A stretch of DNA of 64,000 nt from Agelas oroides (lineage: Eukaryota > Porifera > Demospongiae > Agelasida > Agelasidae). A program made the translations under genes and the position numbers. Under the pieces are notes generated by a model. It worked only from the letters and a program-made list of their open reading frames with translations, was not told the origin of the DNA and made no database searches. Numbering within the stretch: position 1 is the stretch's first letter; the number at the start of each line of letters is the position of its first letter. Location of the stretch: assembly GCA_949130485.1 (NCBI GenBank), contig OX422184.1, positions 22,467,506 through 22,531,505 of the forward strand. The letters are read 5' to 3'. This document shows, one piece after another, positions 27,735 through 39,289 of this stretch.

Positions 27735-28917
27735 ATGACTTCTCATAATCTGCTAGTTGCAGTCTTTACTGTGAGCTGTGTTGCTCTTTCTACTGGTAAC
27801 CATGACAACACAACCACTCTGACCTATCCTGCCAGAGTGTTCAACACTGATCAGGGAGAGTGCCCTTCTGATGCACAGCGTGAGATGGTCATAGCATAAT
27901 AGACCCGAATTTTTAAGCATAATTTGCCAAGGCCTATAACTAGGCCTGAGTCTAATATGCTAGTGCTTTGGCCTAGTATTTTATGCTGTAAAACACTTTT
28001 CCCCATTATTTTCCCAAGTGTTCCCATCAAAAACATAAAATATGAAATCATTTGACGGTATATTGCTATAACTACATAGTCTCACAGCAGGTAAATAATG
28101 TAGTGCTATGCTAGCTGCATGTTAAAGTAAACCTATACACTTCCAGAATTTTGCCATTTGAACACTCTAATAATTTTATTCTGTGAAGGATCCTTAGTCA
28201 TACTTTGTCTTCTTTTCTACAAACAAATGCCATCGTTAGTACAAATTGAAAATACTTCTGTTTCATCATCACTCAGGAGTGTATAATAACTGCAAAGATG
28301 CCTTGACTCAAGGTCAAACTGCCAGTGGAGTCTACACCATCCAACCAGATGATCAGCCAGCATTCCAAGCATACTGTGACATGGAGACAGATGGTGGTGG
28401 GTGGACAGTGTTCCAGCGCAGAATGGATGGATCTGTTGACTTCTATCGCTACTGGACTGACTATCAGCAAGGTTTTGGAAATCTAAGTGGAGAGTTCTGG
28501 CTGGGACTGGACAAGATACACCGTCTGGCATCTGCTCCTACACAGGTGCGAGTTGATCTGCGGGATTTTGAAGGAAACTCAGCGTATGCACAGTACACAA
28601 CTTTCAGTGTAGGAGATTCATCATCCAAGTACACTCTGTCAGTATCAGGATACAGTGGAACTGCAGGGGACTCTCTTGCTGCACATCACAATGGAGCCAA
28701 GTTTAGCTCAAGAGATCAAGATAATGATGGAGCTGCTCATACTAATTGTGCGCAAACCTACAAAGGTGCTTGGTGGTATACTGTGTGTCATGATTCAAAC
28801 CTCAATGGCCTCTACCATGGTGGACCACACTCATCTGATGCTGATGGTGTGAACTGGAAGACATGGAAGGGAATCTATTACTCCCTCAAATTCACTGAAA
28901 TGAAAGTGAGGCAATAA
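27735..28917 (+). pseudogene. Lectin C: broken exon 1, intact fibrinogen exon 2
   Basis: Exon 1 starts at 27735 with the family signal peptide and linker and runs to EMVIA. It then meets TAA at 27897, because a deletion has fused exon 1 to the middle of the intron and removed the donor. The join lies in CATAGC, which occurs at both parental points in related genes. Exon 2, 28277-28917, keeps its acceptor and an open, complete fibrinogen domain (DQDND, four cysteines, AWWYTVCHDSN). Its first half equals gene B and its second half is of the A/D type (EMKVRQ). As a stand-alone gene it cannot make a full lectin. Splicing from an upstream exon 1, such as that of gene B, would keep frame (inference). 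Confidence 0.75.
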
Positions 28918-30229
28918 CAAGGCAGTCGAGAAATGAATGCTTCCAGACTTGGTAGTTGTACATGTGTAGATGTGTGGATTATATTATGTACCTCCTAGAT
29001 TTCAGTTACTTGATTGCAGTAATGTGTTCGTAGTTGGTATATAGCTAATTACAGTGTGGGATCTGGGAAAGATCTCAGAAGAGCTCTGCGGTGAGACTGT
29101 GGAGAAAGTGACCATATTGAGCTCGAGCAGGGCATTAATTAATGAAAATTATAATGAGATCCATAGTTGCATTTATGAATATAATTCGACCTACCTACCC
29201 ACTTTTTCTGTGAACCCTACTCGTGGATCAAAAGATCAAATTGGTATGGCCTCAGGCATATCGAGTGCTTCCATGAGCAATGGGACCGTTAAATTGGCTG
29301 GAGAGTATCGCTGAAGTAACAGACCGGCAAGTCGCTAAAACGGGTAAATTGTCTATCTTCTGACTTTATTCTGTCAGTGTAACTGTAAGCCAGGCTAGCA
29401 CGATAACGGCTGAAGCTATTACAAAGATTCAAAAGCGAAAAAACAGCGTAAGTCACTAGGTATTGTACTCACCACCTATCGTTCTCAGAGAAAGAACTCG
29501 AACTAGTCAACGATTCTCAGGTAACCCTGCGCTTATGCTTGCCGATATACGCCAACGCCATTTTGTTAGATTATAACATTATTCATAGCAGGTACGTCCC
29601 GGAAGCTCAACTGAGCACGTGTTTAGATAGCTTACCACGATAAGAAGCAGCAGCTGATATACCAGTACGTACGTGAAGACTGCAACAGCCAAGGTCAGGT
29701 TGCACAACGCAAAATGTAGAGAGGGGATGTGTGCGTGCTTCCAGGAGAAGTATTATAAGGTATGTATTGTTGGGGCTGTTGTAAATGAAATTATGTGAGG
29801 ACTCCACACAATGAGCACGTGTAGCTAGTTAGCAAGGGCAGCAGCTTCTACTTCCGTTCAGACTATAGCTGGAAGTCATTCTGGAACCTGATTGGTCAAT
29901 GGCTAGACCTGTATAAGTCACCTAGATACCAGGTATCTGATACTTTGACCGGGGATGGATAAACTTCGAGTTCGAGTTCGAGTTCGAGTTGCCTCCACGG
30001 TTTCCGGTGCGCACTGTAAAGAATAATCTTGCTAGCCAGATCTGGATCGTTTTATATCGTATTTGTTTGGTCGGGTTTGACTTTCGAGGCTAGACAGCGA
30101 AGGGTTGCAGGTGTGCGCAGAGCCCGCTTCTGGCTGAGAAATCCGGCGAGGACTAGTGCTAAGGGGCCGGGTGTGGCTCGATGCATGTCAATTCTTTGAG
30201 AAAATTAGCTACTGAGTACAGTTTGTTAC
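28918..30229. other. Flank with CpG-richer sequence, no gene supported
   Basis: 28918-29050 is the 3' flank shared with genes A and D. 29250-30200 is richer in CpG and might be promoter-like. It includes (GAGTTC)4 near 29968-29991. An 86-codon plus-strand frame at 29054-29314 has no recognisable domain. Confidence 0.4.
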
Positions 30230-31650
30230 TCAGCATTTACTTCAATGACAGCAATCTTTACTGCCCCTATGTCGTACCTACCACCCCTAAGATTTTCTGC
30301 AGCCAAGCACAACAACAGCCATTACTGTAAGCCGCAGTGTATAATAGGCGTACACCTCTGCATTTTGCACAATGACATATCTAAGTAATTTCTACAACCC
30401 CATAGCATTCTCTGCAGTGAGGCTCATGCAATAGTAGCTAGGTGCATTGTCAGCCGGGCACAATGGCAGTCATATACCCCAGTTTATAGCGCACTTCTAT
30501 ATACTCCCCCACACTCTGTTCTGCCCCTCATGGATTCTCGGACCCAAGCAGAATGGCAACCATACATATAGCTCTCAACAATAACTATGGACCTCAGTAT
30601 TTCAAACAAATTTCTATAGTCAAGGACAATGGCTCTATAAGCAGCTCTACTACTTAGAATTATACCTGAGCATTAAATAAAGCACAACTGCAGTCATAAA
30701 TCCTCTATTCCAATCTACTATCCCCTCAGCATTCTTTGACCCAATGGCACATCATTAATTCATTAGTTGCCTTCATTTCTTTCCACTACACCTCAGTATT
30801 CCTTGCTACTCTCTCTGGAGTAGCAGGAACTGCCAAGGGGCAGTGGAGACTGCTGAGAGATAATCATGGCAGAAGTGAACAGTGGAAAAGGTTATAGCTA
30901 TTGGCTGAAGGTGGCAGAGGACAATTCACTTCTGCCCTCTCATAATTGCTATTCAGCAGTCTCTATATTGCATGTGACTCAACAATTCCTGGTAGCTACT
31001 TCTATAAAGTCAAGCGCAACTGCAGTTAAACCTGTCAGCAATCTCCACACACGAGAGCCTGGGAGTGAGGCTACAATTTCTACTGCCAATCATTTCCCTG
31101 CATGCACTTTCTACTGCTCATTGGCTTTTATTTCAGCCAAGTATACATGATAGCAATGCCCTCAGAAATCTTTGCTGTGCCTCAGTGATCCTCTCTATAC
31201 ACACACATCCTTGGCCCTTGCATGGCTAAAGAATATATTCTTTAGCCAAGGGCAAATTAATAAGGGTGTATTCTTTAGCCACGTATACATTATCTCTCAA
31301 CAGTCTGTACATACTGCCTCACTTGTATCTTTCCCACCTTATCATTCTCTGCATTCAAGCACAATGGCAGTCATACCTATCAGCAATCTCTACTGGCCCT
31401 TAACAATCTCTAATTTCCTTCAGCTTACTAAATGCAAGGGTAGCCAATCTATTCAGCAATCTCTACTTTCACTTAACATTTAACAACACACTGTATATAG
31501 CTACTGCCATTCAGCATTTTCTAAGAACAATGGCAGCCATAATCTCAACAGCAATTCTGCATCCCTTACTATCCCTCAGCGTTTTCTACTACCTGACAGC
31601 AATTTTCAGCAGACAGGCACAATGGCTAGCCACACCTCTCATTAGTTTCT
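30230..31650. repeat. Old degenerate repeat field
   Basis: The phrases CAGCA(A/T)TYTCTRC and CACAATGGCAGYCAT recur at irregular 50-120 bp spacing (for example near 30300, 30420, 30470, 30540, 31360, 31390, 31520, 31620). This suggests a decayed tandem repeat. A small inverted pair, TAAAGAATATATTCTTTA, is at about 31227-31244. Confidence 0.45.
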
Positions 31651-32426
31651 AACCCAGCACAGATTGCTTTCAGTGGATCATGCATGACTGTGGTACTGAA
31701 AGCAATATGTGCGTGGGTTGATTAAATTGGTGTGGCTTGTGGGACTGTAATGTAGGAAGTGGTTGGTTACTATTGTAGTGTTAATTACGTACATTGTACC
31801 ACCAAAGCATATAATTATGTATTGTGCTTATCATTGTTACATGTGCATATCACCTGGTAAGCCTCTAACAACCTCCTTCATGCCTGTATGAGCCAAATCT
31901 ACCCCAAGTCACCTATTGACATTACAAGATCCTATAGTTGTACTATTTCACTAGTTAGGCCTGGCTAGTTGGATCTCCGGGGATCCTTCAGAGAGGTATA
32001 CCTGCATTACGTCATCCATGTACACATGAGATGAATAGGCATTGTATTGAGTTGAATTGAGTCACAAGTGTGCAGGTATATCTCTCTGAAGGATCCCCGG
32101 AGATCCAACTAGCCAGGCCTAACTAGTGAAATAGTACAACTATAGGATCTTGTAATGTCAATAGGTGACTTGGGGTAGATTTGGCTCATACAGGCATGAA
32201 GGAGGTTGTTAGAGGCTTACCAGGTGATATGCACATGTAACAATGATAAGCACAATACATAATTATATGCTTTGGTGGTACAATGTACGTAATTAACACT
32301 ACAATAGTAACCAACCACTTCCTACATTACAGTCCCACAAGCCACACCAATTTAACCAACCCACGCACATATTGCTTTCAGTACCACAGTCATGCATGAT
32401 CCACTGAAAGCAATCTGTGCTAGGTT
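31651..32426. repeat. 776-bp near-perfect palindrome
   Basis: The left arm 31651-32006 and right arm 32071-32426 are both 356 bp and are inverted copies with only scattered mismatches. The spacer is 64 bp. Each arm begins with its own small hairpin (ATTGCTTTCAGT / ACTGAAAGCAAT). There is no coding potential. Confidence 0.9.
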
Positions 32427-33530
32427 TGGTTGGGTGCATGATACAGAAAGTCGGGTTGTTTGGGTCTCATTTGTGAGACTATTCCAAAGGCACTGCTTCC
32501 CAGATGTGCACTGAATTGGGAACACCTACAAACTATTTTCCCAAAATAACATTGTTGTGACCTAAGTTGTGACCCCCCTCCCCCCTAGCTCCAATAAGGT
32601 CCATAACCGTCATTATCAATTGTTTTAGTAACGTTTGCATGTACAATCATACTCTTTATAACGCCAGAGTGTTAACAACCCTCCTCTTTGACGTCACAGC
32701 GCGTCGACGCCATCCCTACATGGAGAGTCTACCGACTCTCTGATATATACCACACTAATATATTAACCATACTAGGTGTACGTATTCGCAGTGTATGCCT
32801 CGCGCGCATGACCTTTGAACCAACACGTGTGGATTAGTTAGTAGGCGTGGCACGTGCTTTTGGGACTGTCGGTCCGGTCATGCATGTGCAACGAAGTGTG
32901 AAAAGTGAGGGCAAAGCGTACGTACTACGTTGAAAGAGTTTGAGGATGTGAGCGCGGTTTCGAACCGCACAGAACGCGAGGATATGGTCGTTTCTCAAGA
33001 CGACCACGCGCTTTATTTGCTTCGCTAGGCACTGCCGCTCTCTCTCGTACTCATCGTTCTCGACACGGACTTCACGGCGTTGTGGATGCATTTACGCTCG
33101 CTGTCTTCTCTTTCGTTTTCGCGCCAGGCTCCTAGCTCTTTCTTCCTCGTTCCCATCACAATTTTTGCCGTTTTGACGTCGCGACAATGAGACCGCTAGC
33201 GCCGCTACAGCGCTGAGTACGATAAACTTACGTAAGTTTTTGTAAACAAGATATTTTAATTGCACTCCTAAGCTGGACGGATGTTTGCGCACAAGCCACA
33301 CCTTTAATTGCATTCCTAAAGCGGGACGGAAGTCAAAGCCACACCCCGCCAACCGAGAACACGCACTGCTACTCAGGAGTCGCCTAACTCCATGTGGTTC
33401 CATATCCATAAGTAACCCGTCGCGCGCACTTACGGAGACTGTACACCGTGCCAACGAAGACAGAGGTGTTCACCACACTTATAAACCAGAGGAAAAAAAA
33501 AAGTACACCTAGTGTATTCCCTGGCCCCAG
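32427..33530. other. CpG-rich region, no supported gene
   Basis: 32800-33200 is CpG-rich. It has two minus-strand frames in the same phase separated by one TAA (33094-33092), Lys/Arg-rich on both sides. I cannot tie them to a family. Short repeats with the consensus GCACTCCTAAGCTGGACGGA lie at 33262-33335. Confidence 0.35.
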
Positions 33531-33552
33531 CCCTAACCCTAACCCTAACCCT
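33531..33552 (+). repeat. Interstitial telomere-like repeat
   Basis: CCCTAA repeated 3.7 times, the animal telomere unit (TTAGGG on the other strand). It lies about 135 bp before the LINE ORF1. Confidence 0.85.
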
Positions 33553-33687
33553 CGGCAACAGAAGGAGCTACAGCTAAAAGCTACAGGAGTCATAAAGTAT
33601 AATAGCGGATGTACTGGGATAGCTATGTAAGAACCCACTCAGTGTTGGCAGTGTCGTTCAATAGACAAAGAACATTATAGCATTACT

Positions 33688-34745
33688 ATGCCTCCTAAGA
33701 AGCAGAGAGGGTCACAAAATTCCGCTACTAAAGAACCCTGCTGTATCTGCTGTCAACCGATTGTAATTGGCAAGGATGAAGCTCTCTTCTGTGTCGGCAA
33801 ATGCCAGCAGTGGCTACATCGCTATTGCGCCAGCGTTAGCGTCAAGTGCTACAAGGCCATTATAGATGATAACTACTCGTATCTCTGTCCCTGCTGTTAT
33901 CGTGAAAGTCAAGAAGAACGCATCACTGAACTAACCAGCACTGTGGAGACTATGAAGCTTGAAATAGCCCAACTGAAGAAGGAGCTAGCAACCGCCCAGG
34001 GTATAGCAACTACTCAACCGCAGAGAAGGGTACAGCAACTACTCAACCGCAGAGAAGCTACGCGAACGTGGCGAGCAGAAAGACTGGCGCTGGCGCTAAC
34101 AAAGCTCATAATTACCGCAAGCCTCTGGGTGGAGAACATGGTGCAGGTAGCGACGCGGGGAGTACAGCCCTTGGAGAACCTTCTGTGAGTACAAACAAGA
34201 TAAAGGTTGTGGGAGCTCGCAGGATTTGGGGTACACTCAAGAGTAGTAGTACTAAGACTGTCAAAAGTGTGATTCTGCGAGTCAGTAAGATTGAAGGTGA
34301 GGTGCGTATAAAGCGTAAAGATAAAGAGAACCCTACGACTGGACGACCAAAATGGTGGTACGTTGTCCATGGCAGTGAATCCACTCTTATGGAACTCGAA
34401 GCCAAGTGGGATCAAGTGAAAGTGCAAACCTCATGGAAACTTGAGCCATGCTTTCTGACAGAAAGTCAAAACATCTCACCACCTTCAGCTACTACCACTG
34501 ATGCTGCAAGTACCCTACTGCCCACCCATATTCAGCCTTCTACTGACGTGCAACCATTACCACCCCCACCTCAACATCCTGTTGCTGCTGACATGCAACC
34601 ATTACCATCCTCATCTCAATCTCCTGTTCTTATAGAATGTACCCAGTCTGAGGAGCTTGATATTCAGGGAAATGGACATGCCCCTTTGGAGCCAGTTACT
34701 TCGGGCTTCAATCTACAACAGGGGGCCCAGAAGGAGCAGCAATAA
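33688..34745 (+). pseudogene. LINE ORF1, frameshifted by a 29-bp tandem duplication
   Basis: Starts MPPKKQRGSQNS. Residues ~18-70 have a PHD-like Cys/His pattern (CCICCQ, CVGKCQQWLHRYC, CPCC), followed by a short coiled coil (ITELTSTVETMKLEIAQLKK). At about 34001-34058 a 29-bp unit containing GCAACTACTCAACCGCAGAG is present twice. Since 29 is not a multiple of 3, the second copy shifts the frame. The rest of the protein (KVVGARRIWGTLKSS, WWYVVHGSE) is readable from 34068 to 34745. Such proteins bind element RNA or membranes in other CR1 elements; the role here is by family. Confidence 0.75.
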
Positions 34746-34765
34746 CCTCTGAACTACCTACCCTG

Positions 34766-37599
34766 TTGTCAAACTATGTATATCCTGTGAGCAGAGACTC
34801 AAACTTCATTGTTCCCAGCAATACTGTTAACGGTAGAGGTATGGATTTGTCTATTTTGTATTTTAATGCCAGAAGCATCTTACCTAAGTTTGATGAGTTA
34901 CAAGCTGTCTGCCTAACTCTAGATCCTGACATAATATGCATTACGGAAACCTGGTTAAGCAGTGACATTGAAGACCAAGAGATTGTGCTCTCAGGTTATT
35001 ACAGCTGTCGTTTGGATCAAAACAGACATGGTGGTGGTCTTGTTATTTTTTATAGGAGCTACACTAGGTTACAAGCCGGTTCAAATGACCTTGAACTTTC
35101 AATTGTTTCATTTCATAAAGATGATTGTAAAGTTTGTATCGCTCTATTTTACAGACCACCCAGTTCTCCCTTTTGTACTTTTGATAACTTTTGTACCATC
35201 CTTCATTCACTAGACCCGGCATTACTTTCTAATTTTGTACTTCTTGGAGATTTTAATATTGATTTTTATAACCCCCACCACCCATTGTACCCCAGGCTTA
35301 CTACCTTGATGTCTACTTTCTCTCTGACTCAGGTTGTCTCTCAGCATACCCACTTTGGTCCCCATGGACGCTCACTAATTGACTTAGTTCTGCTCTCCCA
35401 ACCAAGCCAGTTACAAGGTTGCTCAGTTATTCCACCACTTGGGAACTCTGACCACCATGGTATCATTCTGTCACTCAAATGGAGACTCTTACGTAAGTCC
35501 GTTGTCAGTAAGAAAAGATCTGTTTGGAGATACAAGCATGCTGATTTTACCAGGGCATGCTCCCTACTTAACTCAGTTGATTGGGATCAAGTTTTGTCTA
35601 TGAACATAAATCTGTCCGGGGACACATGGCGGGACAACTTTATGGAGGTCATGGAACGTTGCATTCCGAGAGCTACTTTACCTGAGAGACGGAATCTCCC
35701 TTGGCTCGATAAGAGCATTGTCCAGGCTATCAAGAGACGCAATTGCCTATACAGGAAACAGAAGCGCACCAACAATCCTAGGCTGACATTGAAGTACACC
35801 CAACTTCGTAATCAGGTCACAGCTAAGTTGAGACAGGCAAAATGAAGCTATTTCAGGAGGCTGAAGAACGCTAGCAGCAGAGACTTTTGGAAATCACTGA
35901 AGTATCTGAATAAAAAACAAACAACATTCCCAGAATTAACCTATAGAGGAGTAGTTATGTCCACTGCATCCGATAAGGCAAATGCTTTCAATACATTTTT
36001 CGCAACCTGTTTTAACCAATCCTTCCCTCAACTTACACTGGAGTATGCACCTGACTTACCACCACAGGACTGCCCTGCTGAAATGTTGTGTACTGAAGTG
36101 GATGTATTTAATATGTTAAATGCATTGGATACCACTAAAGCATGTGGCCCGGATGGTATCACAGGGAAAATGCTTAAAATGACTGCTTCTAGTATAACTC
36201 CTGTGCTAACTAAATTGTTCAATCTATCAATTGCAACTGGTACAGTTCCTACGGCCTGGAAAACATCTACTGTTGTTCCTGTCCCCAAGTGCAGTGCTAA
36301 TACCTCAGACCCCTCAAATTATCGACCAATTTCATTACTATCGATATGCGACAAGTTGCTTGAACGACACATCTCCCATCTGCTGATATCATTTTTGGCG
36401 TCTTCTTGCCCATTGTCTAGCAGTCAGTGGGGTTTTACATCAAAGAAATCTACGGTAACTGCACTGCTATCAGTCCTGCATGATTGGCATCGATATCTTG
36501 AAAAGGGAATAGAGCTCTGTGCAGTTTTTTTGACCTTCGAAAGGCTTTCGATACGGTTCCCCACTATCCCTTGCTCTGTAAACTAGAAGAACTTGGAGTA
36601 GACCGCTATCTGCTCAGATGGATTTGCAATTATCTCTTGGAACGAAAACAGCAGGTGGTTGTGGATGGTGCTATCTCTGATGAGCTTTCTGTTATATCTG
36701 GAGTACCTCAAGGCTCCGTATTGGGCCCGCTATTGTTTCTTATTTACATTGATGGGGTTGAGTCAGTCACTCTCTCAGATGGAACTATCGTGCTGTATGC
36801 TGATGATATGGTTCTATATCGACCAATATACTCCTATGAAGATTACTGGTTACTGCAACAGGACATTAGTGCTATTGCCACGTGGATTGCCGATAACCAC
36901 CTTCAATTTAATACAAGCAAGTGCAAATACATGACCATATCTCGGAAAAGAGCAAAAGAGTTACCACCCACAAACAACCTGAATGGCATCCCACTTGACA
37001 GAGTCACCGAATTTAAATATTTAGGCGTTCTTATTACTGCTGATCTATCCTGGACTGCCCACATAAATATGATATGCACCAAAGCAAGAAGGCTGGTTGG
37101 AATGCTCTATAGGCAATTTTACCAAGATGCAGATACTACCACCCTAAAGCAACTCTATGTCTCTAACATCAGACCCCATCTTGAATATGCCTGTCAAGTT
37201 TGGGACCCTTACCTACAGAAAGATATAGATATGCTAGAATCAGTTCAGAAGTTTGCCTTGCGAGTCTGTTCAAAACAGTGGGATGCTAGTTATTCTATGT
37301 TGTGCAGTAGCCTAAATCTCCCGACTCTCGCTGCCAGGAGAAAGCAGATGAAACTCAGTGTAATGTACAAAATTGTACATGGTCTAGCTTGCTTCCCAAA
37401 TGTTCCCATCTCTGCAAGAGACAACCCTTTCAATCTACGAAGCTTAGCCCCCCATACATTGTCAGGATTTACTGCAAAGACAGACAGCTTTAAGTACTCT
37501 TTCTTTCCTCACTCCGTTGAGCTTTGGAATTTACTACCATCTGATGTGGCTCTGGCAAATTATAACTCTTTTAAAAATTCTATTTTAAATATACTTTAA
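34766..37599 (+). pseudogene. LINE ORF2 endonuclease-reverse transcriptase, disrupted
   Basis: The APE-type endonuclease at the N terminus shows FNARSIL, CITETWL, LLGDFNID and SDHHG, so its catalytic motifs are kept. An in-frame TGA at 35843-35845 interrupts the linker. The same frame resumes and carries NYRPISLL. A one-base loss near 36525, in a T run, shifts the frame just before the DLRKAFD-like motif. The rest, from about 36571, has GVPQGSVLGPLLFLIYI and LYADDMV, the polymerase active site, then HLEYACQVW and a typical CR1 C terminus ending at 37599. No RNase H domain is apparent. Confidence 0.85.
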
Positions 37600-37715
37600 C
37601 TGTGTAATATTAGATGGGTACATACCATGTATTAGCGACATGTATGCTATTGTATGTATCCCTGACATGTAATCTCATGCAGAATTATTATACACAAAAA
37701 AAAAACAAAAAACCT

Positions 37716-38187
37716 TAACCATTTAGCCAACAAGCCACAACAGACAACCAGCGCACTTAGTACCGCGCTTTCTGCAGCATGCATTTGAGCGCATGCAGTT
37801 GTGCGCATGCGTAAGGAGCCAGTACAAATTAACCTTTGAACCTCTGACGTCACCACATGGAGTTGGGTCAACTTAGCGACTTCTATGATTAGTAGCCTCG
37901 CGCTAAGGCGCTCGGCAATAAATGACAACACGGTGCTTACCAGTGTTCAGAGTCATTGAGGCCTCAAAAACCACTCAAGTCATTGAGGCCTCAAAAATCA
38001 CTGTAGTATTTTAGTTTTCAAGCATGCATGCACACTGCATGGCATTACCATGCATGCAGTTTGACAGCAAAACAACAGAATTATGTAAAATTAGGTGTGC
38101 CTAGCTCTTTACTGAGTAACCACTTTTAGTTACCTGTAATACCAGTTACTTTTTCTGTGACACTTTGCTTTCTGTACATGACAAGTA
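37716..38187. repeat. Dispersed repeat flank
   Basis: 37920-38187 matches 8330-8545 and 54020-54250, the upstream flanks of genes A and E. A direct repeat (GTCATTGAGGCCTCAAAAA) is at 37951-37998. No gene is supported. Confidence 0.5.
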
Positions 38188-38739
38188 CAGTGCATCCTCG
38201 GTTGTCCAAACACCTTCGAATTCGTTCATGGTAGACTTGCGTTCAGATAGCTAAGTGAATTTGTTCGAAATCCGTCAAAAAATTTAGAACTGACAGTCAA
38301 CATCACACGGTTATTGTGATGGTGCCAGCTGGTAACAAGCGTGGCTTTCTCATTCTGTAGTCCAAACCCAAAATACGGCGTTTCATCTAGCTTCGGCTAC
38401 TCACCAATCTTCAATCGTTTTTGTATTTTTACGCCCATGTCGGCCAACTTAGCGTTTTGAGAACCTTTCAAGTTTGTGCGACTATAGTTGATCATCCACT
38501 TCCGTATAGCACTCCGTCTAGGGTGTATCTTTAGCTATGAGCGAATATCCAGCTTCTCTTCAATAGTCAATACCTTTTTGTTTCCCAGCGTTTGCTTTGA
38601 TGATTGGAAGGCGCCATTTTGCAAGATTTAGCAATCACCACGACCCACGTGGCTTTTGTAAATATGGGTGTGGCTTGTGAAATGTTACGTTCGGATAATC
38701 GAGGCGTTGCACGAGATTCGGATAACTGAGGATGCACTG
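38188..38739. mobile_element. 552-bp pogo-like MITE with TA target duplication
   Basis: Begins CAGTGCATCCTCGGTTGTCC, ends with the inverted CGGATAACTGAGGATGCACTG-type end, and is flanked by TA (38186-38187 and 38740-38741). Copies of the flank at 8540 and 54248 read GACAAG(C/T)AAATG without it, giving an empty site. It has no transposase, so it is non-autonomous. Confidence 0.8.
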
Positions 38740-39289
38740 TAAATGTTTGAGGCAAGAAAGCAATATCCAAAGTATATTGCTCGTTAATTCTTCTTGTCGT
38801 GCTCATTTCCTGTCATATCAGTGTCACATACCACCTCATTGCTTTAAAATTCTGCAAATATCTGCCTACATTTATACTTTGGGAGCACTAGTGTACAATT
38901 AAAGCCAAATGATGTTTAGTTAAACCTTATAACCATTACTAACCATGTAGACTTGGCTATATATATAGCTAGACTCTAGCAATGTAGCTATTGAGAAGAG
39001 ATGGAGAGGCCCTACTGTGTGGGCTAGCATGTCTGGAACTTTTTTTTTTATCTGTTTGTAGAATCTGATATACTAACAGTAACAGCAGGTGTAGCGGGTG
39101 TAGAGGGTATCCTGACGAGAGTCTGCATTGTGAAAGAAATCAACAATCTTAATTCAAGATGAGTTGAAAAATAATTTAGCAAATTCTTTCATATCAGTTT
39201 TCCTATGCAGAAAAAGTGCAATGTAAAATTTGGAAAATATAATGTGTCATGTTCCATGGCAAAAAAAAATGGTCACTACATCTCACAGG
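38740..39289. other. Upstream flank of lectin D, repeat-derived
   Basis: 38742-38930 belongs to the dispersed repeat block also at 8540-8720 and 56722-57230. 39115-39240 matches 58800-58935 in front of gene E. No gene is supported. Confidence 0.5.

Larger units (their letters stand above)
33688..37715 (+). mobile_element. CR1-type non-LTR retrotransposon (LINE), nearly full length but dead
   Basis: Has the order ORF1 (zinc-finger/coiled coil), ORF2 (AP endonuclease then reverse transcriptase), short 3' UTR, and an A-rich 3' end at about 37698-37715. It lies between lectin genes C and D. The 5' UTR start is not defined. Three disabling changes are visible: a 29-bp duplication in ORF1, and an in-frame TGA and a one-base shift in ORF2. 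Confidence 0.85.

Noticed and set aside
32834-33454. Two same-phase Lys/Arg-rich minus-strand frames separated by one TAA, at first glance bZIP-like
   Set aside because: No leucine heptads and no splice signals that would remove the stop; CpG-rich composition explains the Arg content.
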